A stretch of DNA of 64,000 nucleotides from Syntrophopropionicum propionicicum_A. GTDB lineage: Bacteria > Bacillota > Desulfotomaculia > Desulfotomaculales > Pelotomaculaceae. The notes under the pieces are model-generated. The model worked only from the letters and a program-made list of their open reading frames with translations, did not search any database and had not been told where the DNA came from. This document shows, in pieces, positions 58,267-64,000 of this stretch; position 1 is the first letter of the stretch, and the number at the start of each line of letters is the position of its first letter. The stretch lies in assembly GCF_048984525.1 (NCBI RefSeq), contig NZ_JBMGJC010000008.1:124001-188000 (forward strand), read 5' to 3'. A program made the position numbers and the translations under genes.

Positions 58267-59784
58267 TTAAAGTCCGCGAGCACTCTTAAAGCCCGCTTTG
58301 AATTCCTCGATAGCCGCGAGCAATTCCTTTTCAACTGATTTGAACTCTCCGGTTGACCGGATAGCTTCGCCGATACTTGGCTTGTTCGCCTTCATAAACT
58401 TCAAGAACTCTGCTTCAAAAGGCTGCACAACTTCCACCGGCATATCATCCAGGTAACCTTTGGCCGCTGCATAAATGCTCATGATCTGGTCTTCTACCGG
58501 CATGGGCACGTACTGGCCCTGCTTTAAAAGTTCCACCATGCGCTCACCGCGGGTCAGCTTGGCCTGGGTCGTTTTGTCCAGGTCGGAGCCGAACTGGGCA
58601 AAAGCCGCCAGTTCACGGTACTGGGCGAGGTCAAGGCGCAGGCTGCCGGCAATCGATTTCATGCCCTTCAACTGAGCGGCGCCACCAACCCGGGATACTG
58701 AGATACCCACGTTAACCGCGGGGCGTACGCCGGCGTAAAACAGGTCGGGCTCCAGGAATATCTGGCCGTCTGTAATAGAAATAACGTTTGTCGGGATATA
58801 GGCCGAAACGTCGCCAGCCTGGGTCTCGATAATGGGCAGGGCGGTCATGGAACCTGCGCCCAGGTCATCCGAGAGTTTGCAGGCACGCTCCAAAAGCCGG
58901 CTGTGCAGGTTGAACACGTCACCCGGGTAAGCTTCACGTCCGGGAGGACGGCGCAGCAGCAGGGAAAGTTCACGGTAAGCAGATGCCTGTTTGGACAGGT
59001 CATCGTAAATAATCAGCACGTGTTTGCCCTGAGACATAAATTCCTCGCCCATGGCGGCTCCCGCAAATGGTGCGATATAGAGCAGTGGAGCCGGGTCGGC
59101 GGCGGTTGAGGACACGATAATGGTATATTCCATCGCGCCGGTATCCTGCAGCCGCTGCAGCACGTTGGCCACAGTGGATTGTTTCTGTCCAACAGCAACA
59201 TAAATGCAGATGACGTCCCCGCCTTTTTGGTTGATGATCGCATCAACCGCGATAGCTGTCTTGCCGGTCTGGCGGTCGCCGAGGATAAGTTCCCGCTGGC
59301 CGCGGCCGATGGGAATCATGGAGTCGATAGCCTTTAGCCCTGTCTGCAGGGGCTGGTGCACCCCCTTGCGGTAAATAACGCCGGGGGCGATTTTTTCAAC
59401 CGGGAGGAATTTATCACTATTAATAGGTCCTTTGCCGTCCAGCGGCTGTCCCAGAGGGTTGACCACACGCCCGATCAGGGCATCTCCTACTGGTACGGAC
59501 ACGATCCGGCCGGTGCGCTTTACAGTGTCGCCTTCCTTGATGTGCTTGTATGGACCGAGAATAACGCAACCGATATTGTCCTCTTCCAGGTTAAGAGCCA
59601 TCCCGAAAACGCCTCCCGGGAATTCAAGCAGCTCCATGGACATACAGTCAGTTAAACCGTAAACACGGGCGATGCCGTCACCGACCTGGATAACGGTACC
59701 GACATCGGTCATCTCGATCTGGGCCTGGTACTTATCTATCTGCTGCCGGATAATCGAGCTGATTTCTTCAGGTCGCAAATTCAT
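58267..59784 (-). CDS. atpA: F1Fo ATP synthase subunit alpha
   Basis: A 505-residue non-catalytic nucleotide-binding subunit. Walker A GDRQTGKTA, VGQKQSTVANVLQRL, and the arginine finger in SVSRVGGAAQ are intact. Length and N-terminus (MNLRPEEISSIIRQQI) are standard. It follows atpH by 23 nt. Confidence 0.98.
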   Translation of the reverse strand: MNLRPEEISSIIRQQIDKYQAQIEMTDVGTVIQVGDGIARVYGLTDCMSMELLEFPGGVFGMALNLEEDNIGCVILGPYKHIKEGDTVKRTGRIVSVPVGDALIGRVVNPLGQPLDGKGPINSDKFLPVEKIAPGVIYRKGVHQPLQTGLKAIDSMIPIGRGQRELILGDRQTGKTAIAVDAIINQKGGDVICIYVAVGQKQSTVANVLQRLQDTGAMEYTIIVSSTAADPAPLLYIAPFAGAAMGEEFMSQGKHVLIIYDDLSKQASAYRELSLLLRRPPGREAYPGDVFNLHSRLLERACKLSDDLGAGSMTALPIIETQAGDVSAYIPTNVISITDGQIFLEPDLFYAGVRPAVNVGISVSRVGGAAQLKGMKSIAGSLRLDLAQYRELAAFAQFGSDLDKTTQAKLTRGERMVELLKQGQYVPMPVEDQIMSIYAAAKGYLDDMPVEVVQPFEAEFLKFMKANKPSIGEAIRSTGEFKSVEKELLAAIEEFKAGFKSARGL

Positions 59785-59807
59785 CTACTGGTTTCACCCC
59801 TATCTAG

Positions 59808-60368
59808 TTAACTTATTGCCTTAAGGCGCTCTTTCAGGGAAGCCAATCTGGTCTTGACACTGCCGTCTATAATTTTATCCCCCATACGAACCACAACCCC
59901 GCCGATAATAGACGGGTCTACGGTGAAAGTGGTCTGCACTTTTTTGCCGGCCAGCGAACCCAGGATCTTGTTGAGCTCACCCTTTTCCTTATCGTTTAAC
60001 TCCACCGCTGAAGCAATCTGAGCTGCTAATATGTTCCGGCCGGCATTGGCCAGAGCGATATACTCTGCCACAATGTCCGTGAAATAAGTCTCCCGCCGGC
60101 GGTCTACCAATAAGGCAAGAAAGTTACCTGTTACATCAGAGACTTTTCCTTCAAACAACTTGACTAATAATTCTTTTTTAGCAGCAGGGGTAATCTGTGG
60201 ATGGTAAAGCAACTTTTGCAGGTCAGGGTTATCTTCAATAACCTTTTCGATCCCTTTAAGTTCGCCTTCTACCGTATCCACCATGTTTTTGTATTTCGGC
60301 AAAACTTGTTCTTCTGAGGCAATTTCGTACAATGCTGCTGCATAACGCCCCGCTACAGGACCTCTCAT
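59808..60368 (-). CDS. atpH: F1Fo ATP synthase subunit delta
   Basis: A 186-residue stator subunit that joins the b subunits to alpha3beta3. N-terminal helical domain (VAGRYAAALYEIASEE), and the C-terminal part with VDPSIIGGVVVRMGDKIIDG SVKTRLASLKERL, which is the most conserved region. Overlaps atpF by 4 bases. Confidence 0.96.
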   Translation of the reverse strand: MRGPVAGRYAAALYEIASEEQVLPKYKNMVDTVEGELKGIEKVIEDNPDLQKLLYHPQITPAAKKELLVKLFEGKVSDVTGNFLALLVDRRRETYFTDIVAEYIALANAGRNILAAQIASAVELNDKEKGELNKILGSLAGKKVQTTFTVDPSIIGGVVVRMGDKIIDGSVKTRLASLKERLKAIS

Positions 60369-60853
60369 TGTAATTCCCCTGCCTCTTTAATAAAGTCCTC
60401 GATCATGCTGCGCTGGATATCTTCTGTCATTGACTTGTTGATAATCTTACCGGCAACCAGGACAGAAAGACTTGCCACTTGTTCGCGCAGCTCTGCAACC
60501 GCTCTTTGTTTCTCACGTTCGATTTCAGCAAGGGCTGATTCCTTCAGCCTGCCCGCCTCATTCTTAGCGTTTTCAATAATTTCCAAAGCCTGGTCTTCGC
60601 CGGCCTTGGTGGCCTTCTGGATAATATCTTGTGTTTGTTCCCTGGCACGCCGCATTTCAGCCTCATATCCGGCTTTGAGCTGTTCCGCTTCCTGCCTTTC
60701 CTGTTCGGCGGCAGCAATACTGTTGGCTATATGATCGGAACGGTCTCCCAGCACTTTGCATAAAGGCTTGTAAACAACGAGCTTCAAGAATATTAATAAA
60801 ATAATGAAGTCAACAATCTGCGCAAGCAGCGTTGCGTTAAACTCTAACCCCAC
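60365..60853 (-). CDS. atpF: F1Fo ATP synthase subunit b
   Basis: A 162-residue stator stalk with one N-terminal membrane helix (LLAQIVDFIILLIFLKLVVYKPL) and a long charged coiled coil (about 40-155). I use the GTG at 60853 (GGAGGGAATCATTA before it); an in-frame upstream extension of 18 residues is rich in Ser/Arg and not typical. Overlaps atpH by 4 bases. Confidence 0.94.
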   Translation of the reverse strand: MGLEFNATLLAQIVDFIILLIFLKLVVYKPLCKVLGDRSDHIANSIAAAEQERQEAEQLKAGYEAEMRRAREQTQDIIQKATKAGEDQALEIIENAKNEAGRLKESALAEIEREKQRAVAELREQVASLSVLVAGKIINKSMTEDIQRSMIEDFIKEAGELQ

Positions 60854-60929
60854 TAATGATTCCCTCCTTCCACCTCTTGTGGACAAAAGGAGGCTTAGCG
60901 TCAGCACAAGTTTAGTAAGTAGTTGGATT

Positions 60930-60960
60930 AAAGGAATTCGGCGAGTAGCCGAATTCCTTT
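60930..60960 (-). promoter_or_regulatory. Perfect stem-loop between atpE and atpF
   Basis: AAAGGAATTCGGC and GCCGAATTCCTTT pair perfectly over 13 bp around GAGTA. It lies 135 nt beyond the atpE stop and 77 nt before atpF. Without a U-run it is more likely an mRNA processing or stability element than a full terminator, and may help keep atpE product in excess. Confidence 0.55.
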
Positions 60961-61094
60961 AAAATTTGTATCCTGCTCCCTAGACAATCACTCAATATAG
61001 ACAAAAATTGCATAAAAAAGTATTATATATTCCCACTACCTAAAAACTACACCCTCTACGCTACGCCTTTTTTGCCATAACGCGTAAATAAGTT

Positions 61095-61334
61095 TTAGTG
61101 ACTGCCAACTTGGCCAAAGAGCATGAAAGCGATAACGACCGCGATGATGGGGAGAGCTTCGATCAGACCTACGGAGATGAACATAAGGGTCATAATGTTA
61201 CCCCTTGCCTCCGGCTGACGAGCTATACCACTGACCGCAGCGCCAGTGACGAGACCGTCACCGATACCAGCGCCCAGAGCGGCCAGACCCACTGCTAAAG
61301 CTGCACCTAGAGCAGCACCTGCTCCTACTTCCAT
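61095..61334 (-). CDS. atpE: F1Fo ATP synthase subunit c
   Basis: A 79-residue proteolipid, two helices. Ion-binding Glu59 lies in SVGLIEALPII of helix 2; the Gln in helix 1 and Ser after the Glu that mark sodium-type rings are not present (GAGIGDGL and IEALP), so proton coupling is likely. The polar loop is ARQPEARGN. About ten copies form the rotor ring. Gaps of 100 nt and 241 nt separate it from atpB and atpF. Confidence 0.97.
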   Translation of the reverse strand: MEVGAGAALGAALAVGLAALGAGIGDGLVTGAAVSGIARQPEARGNIMTLMFISVGLIEALPIIAVVIAFMLFGQVGSH

Positions 61335-61434
61335 TCATTTCCCCTCCTTTCCAAAATAAAATTTAATTCAATGGCTATAAGACAACTTAAAACGCCTTAA
61401 AACGACCACCGCCAAAACAAGTTTAACGCTCTTT

Positions 61435-62172
61435 TTAGTGGTGATCGGCTACAGCCTGCCCAACATAAGCTATACTGAGCATGGTGAAGATGAAGGCCTG
61501 GATAAAGCCGACAAAGATACTGAACGCCAGCCACACTACAGAACCGATAAACCCACCGAAAACGTGCGTCCATCCTCCCAACAGGCCAAGCAGAACAGCA
61601 ATCAAAACTTCTCCGCCGTAAATGTTGCCGTAAAGACGGAAGGTCAGCGTAATCGGCTTGGCAAAGTCTTCAATGATAACAATTGGCAGGAAAAATACGA
61701 ATGGCTGGATGTAGTGCTTGAAGTAACTCAAACCCTTGTACCTGATCCCGAAGATGTAGATGATGAAGAAAGTGCATAGGGCAAGCCCCAGGGTTGTGTT
61801 ATAGTCGGCCGTTGGTGAACTCAGGGTGGGTACAAGGCCGATCAGGTTGGAAAACAGAATAAAGATAAAATAAGTAACAACTATACTAAGCAAGGCCGCG
61901 CCTTTTTTGGGATCCATGTTATCATTCACCAGGCCCCTGATGAACTCCCAGAGCAATTCCAAAATGTTTTGTGCCCCTTTTGGCTTGCGCATGTTCATGC
62001 TGCGCGTGGCCGCTATTCCAAACAAAGCTACCAGCACCATTGTGATCCAGGTCATGATCAAGGTTTTCGGGTTAAAAGCCAGGTGGGTGTTGCCCAAGTA
62101 CATATCCCAGGACCCGTTGGCTCCCCAGCCCCAAACATTCAGTTGCTGTTCTACCTCATGCAAGCTCAACAT
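61435..62172 (-). CDS. atpB: F1Fo ATP synthase subunit a
   Basis: A 245-residue membrane subunit of the proton channel. The essential Arg is in TLTFRLYGNIYGGE, and the last helix has FVGFIQAFIFTMLSIAYVGQA. Family length is normal. Confidence 0.97.
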   Translation of the reverse strand: MLSLHEVEQQLNVWGWGANGSWDMYLGNTHLAFNPKTLIMTWITMVLVALFGIAATRSMNMRKPKGAQNILELLWEFIRGLVNDNMDPKKGAALLSIVVTYFIFILFSNLIGLVPTLSSPTADYNTTLGLALCTFFIIYIFGIRYKGLSYFKHYIQPFVFFLPIVIIEDFAKPITLTFRLYGNIYGGEVLIAVLLGLLGGWTHVFGGFIGSVVWLAFSIFVGFIQAFIFTMLSIAYVGQAVADHH

Positions 62173-62209
62173 ATTTCTTTTCTCACCCCTTTCTACTTTA
62201 AATTTTTAT

Positions 62210-62620
62210 TTATTTGATAGAGTTGGCCTCTTCGGGCTTCCGGTTTGGAGTATTGGCAGCCATCGCGATTGCGCCCAGCGAAAAAATCAGGGGCACAACA
62301 AAAAAGCCCGCCCCAGCAGCATAAAGGTTGATCCATTGGGTCCGGGCGACATAAAAAAGCACAGCAAACATAATGGAAAGACGCAGGGCAAACCCGGCCT
62401 TCATGTTCGCGTTAGCTTTGGGCACCACCATGTATACTATGGCACGCATCCTCCTGCCAAGAAAATAAGCATTCCACATACCCACAGCTGTGCCTACCAA
62501 AAAACCCCATACCACGGGGTCATTGGGATGCCACAACAAAGCAAGGCATAGAAATGCCAAAATAATGGCAGCTATTTTTAATGTCTTAACCAACTGACCA
62601 TCAAAATCCCAGTCGCGCAC
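62210..62620 (-). CDS. atpI: ATP synthase subunit I
   Basis: A 136-residue protein with four membrane helices, a small accessory subunit that helps assemble the c-ring in other species. VWGFLVGTAVGMWNAYFLGRRM is typical. GTG start with GGGAGTAAGGGCAA before it. Located 7 nt after atpZ. Confidence 0.85.
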   Translation of the reverse strand: MRDWDFDGQLVKTLKIAAIILAFLCLALLWHPNDPVVWGFLVGTAVGMWNAYFLGRRMRAIVYMVVPKANANMKAGFALRLSIMFAVLFYVARTQWINLYAAGAGFFVVPLIFSLGAIAMAANTPNRKPEEANSIK

Positions 62621-62626
62621 TTGCCC

Positions 62627-62881
62627 TTACTCCCTCTCAAAAAACCCCATAAGTGTTTTATAGACACCCACGACTCCCACGGCAAGTCCAACAAGCACAC
62701 CTGCCAGCAGCAGCCACGGCCCGGACGCAAATTTAGCATCCAGGTATTTGCCCCCGTAATAGCCCAGCAATACTGTAATGGACAGCTCCGCGCCAATGGT
62801 GGTGGTCACCGCAAGCGCCTGCAGCGCACTATTCGGAGGCTTTCTCTTTTTTTCTTTATCTATCTTTTTTTCTTCGGGCAT
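62627..62881 (-). CDS. atpZ: AtpZ/AtpI-type accessory protein
   Basis: An 84-residue protein with a charged start (MPEEKKIDKEKKRK) and two helices of the AtpZ type (ALAVTTTIGAELSITVLLGYYGGKYLD; LLLAGVLVGLAVGVVGVYKTL). In Bacillus and others AtpZ with AtpI forms a Ca/Mg-linked complex. It heads the ATP synthase operon; no clear promoter was identified in the 143 nt before it. Confidence 0.85.
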   Translation of the reverse strand: MPEEKKIDKEKKRKPPNSALQALAVTTTIGAELSITVLLGYYGGKYLDAKFASGPWLLLAGVLVGLAVGVVGVYKTLMGFFERE

Positions 62882-63023
62882 CCTAGCACAAACCTGCGCA
62901 AGACTTATTAATACTATGTAATGCTCCTTATAAATGCAGATTCTTTAGATAGATTCTACAAAAATATTATTATTCCTCCACCGGTCGGATAATTTTTATC
63001 TTTATTATAAAAATTTTTACCGC

Positions 63024-64000
63024 CTATCTTTTGCTCTCCGGATGAAACTGTTCAGGTTTTTTATTTGCACGCCCTGACCAGTACATTATCGCCTGGACGA
63101 TCCTTTGAGACGCGAAGCCGTCACCATACGGGTTAACGGCGTTGGCCATCTCCTTATAGAATATATCGCTGTCCAAAAGCCTCCTGGTCTCGCCTGACAC
63201 CTTTTCCCTGCCGGTGCCGACCAGGGAGACCGTGCCGGCCTCCACCGCCTCAGGCCGCTCGGTGGTATTGCGCAGCACGAGAACCGGCTTGCCCAGGGAA
63301 GGCGCCTCTTCCTGTATTCCGCCGGAATCGCTGAGCACCAGGTAGGCGCGGTTAATCAGGTTTACAAATGGCTGGTAATCCATGGGCTCAATCAGGTGCA
63401 CCCTGTCCAGACCGCCGAGTTCCCCGTCAACCACGCTCCGTACAGCCGGGTTTTTATGGACGGGGAAAACCACTTCCACGTCGGGGTAGTCTTCCACCAC
63501 TCCGCGCAGGGCCCTGTAAATTTCCCGCATCGGCTCACCCAGGTTTTCCCTGCGGTGAGTTGTAACCAGAAGCACCCTGCGGCTGTCGTAATTAATCGCG
63601 TCCAGCACATCGTCACCAAAGCGGTATTCCGGACGCACGGTTGCCAGCAGGGCATCGATGACAGTATTTCCAGTAACATATATTTTTTCGGGCGGGACAC
63701 CTTCTTCAAGCAGGTTTTTCCTCGCGGTCGCCGTGGGGGCGAAGTTGATATCAGCCAGCACCCCGGTCAGGTGCCTGTTGATCTCCTCCGGAAAGGGCGA
63801 AAATTTGTCGTGGGTCCTGAGGCCTGCCTCTACATGACCTACCGGGATCTGCAGGTAGTAAGACGCCAGGGCGGCCACAAAAGTAGTGGTGGTATCGCCG
63901 TGCACCAGCACCAGATCCGGCTTTTCTTCCGACAATACCTGCTGCAGGCCGGACAGCGCACGCGCGGTAATGTCAAAAAGGTTTTGCCCCTGCTTCATGA
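63024..64000 (-). CDS. mnaA: UDP-N-acetylglucosamine 2-epimerase (N-terminus missing)
   Basis: Converts UDP-GlcNAc to UDP-ManNAc for the TagA-type transferase. The reading frame enters from the right window edge; about 325 residues are inside and roughly 50-60 N-terminal residues are outside (the ATG at 63998 is within the gene: family N-termini begin earlier, with the GTRPE motif). HGDTTTTFVAALASYY, VGHVEAGLRT, PFPEEINRHLTG, GNTVIDAL, VTTHRRENLG, SDSGGIQEEAPSLGKPVLVLR and TERPEAVEAGT are intact. It lies upstream of the atp operon, a common arrangement in Firmicutes. Confidence 0.93.
   Translation of the reverse strand, partial: MKQGQNLFDITARALSGLQQVLSEEKPDLVLVHGDTTTTFVAALASYYLQIPVGHVEAGLRTHDKFSPFPEEINRHLTGVLADINFAPTATARKNLLEEGVPPEKIYVTGNTVIDALLATVRPEYRFGDDVLDAINYDSRRVLLVTTHRRENLGEPMREIYRALRGVVEDYPDVEVVFPVHKNPAVRSVVDGELGGLDRVHLIEPMDYQPFVNLINRAYLVLSDSGGIQEEAPSLGKPVLVLRNTTERPEAVEAGTVSLVGTGREKVSGETRRLLDSDIFYKEMANAVNPYGDGFASQRIVQAIMYWSGRANKKPEQFHPESKR

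Overview
The window looks like a chromosomal segment of a spore-forming, anaerobic Firmicute of the Peptococcaceae type (Pelotomaculum/Desulfotomaculum-like; this is an inference from gene content, moderate G+C and repeat types, not from a search). Supporting genes are spoIIID-mbl, spoIID, a YlmC/YmxH-type sporulation protein, a YwmB protein next to the ATP synthase operon, an AgrB/AgrD peptide-signal locus, SLH-domain and copper-amine-oxidase-stalk surface proteins, and csaB. No rRNA, tRNA, CRISPR array, phage or intact insertion sequence was seen. Most of the window concerns the cell envelope.

Layout. 1-10.4 kb, mostly minus strand: metK (cut by the window edge), a YlmC-like protein, murJ, a phosphohexomutase, a DUF421 protein, a TPR protein, then galE, galU, a WecA/TagO-type transferase and fabZ. 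These make nucleotide sugars and start lipid-linked envelope polymers. 10.5-13.9 kb: a DUF4330 protein, then a quorum-sensing locus made of a stand-alone five-helix membrane protein, agrB, a 43-residue agrD, a terminator and a membrane histidine kinase, with Spo0A-box-like sites upstream. 14-24.7 kb: two glycosyltransferases, an O-antigen-ligase-like protein, an EamA transporter, a split LysO, a hemolysin III/PAQR protein, an LCP ligase, csaB and a WecG/TagA transferase. 24.8-29 kb: a MarR-controlled tripartite-type efflux operon.

29.1-31.7 kb: a three-gene acyl-transfer locus (SGNH/AlgX-like protein, MBOAT, and a 44-residue microprotein ending FIYTDF) that looks like the transfer core of the Dlt pathway without dltA or dltC. 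32.2-45.2 kb: secreted proteins, namely three with copper-amine-oxidase-type stalk domains, a TolC-like protein, a very acidic 726-residue S-layer-like protein, an ECF sigma factor with its zinc-finger anti-sigma factor, another stalk protein, and a 1214-residue subtilisin-like protease with C-terminal SLH repeats. csaB and mnaA in the same window fit SLH anchoring to a pyruvylated wall polymer.

45.4-54.9 kb: mbl and spoIIID; a TetR-HlyD-ABC-permease-permease exporter whose single ATPase has several degenerate catalytic motifs; spoIID; ywmB. 55.4-62.9 kb: a complete F1Fo ATP synthase operon (atpZ, I, B, E, F, H, A, G, D, C), preceded by mnaA, which is cut by the window end.

Intergenic DNA is rich in small dispersed repeats of at least four types: REP-like hairpins with covarying arms, GACGTGAG/GACGTCTGACG-type tandem words, AATCCTGTTAATC-type inverted repeats, and GGGCGGG-loop-CCCGCC hairpins. 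Spo0A-box-like TGTCGAA sites lie just upstream of galU, the agr operon, a small secreted protein gene, the acyl-transfer operon and the SLH protease.
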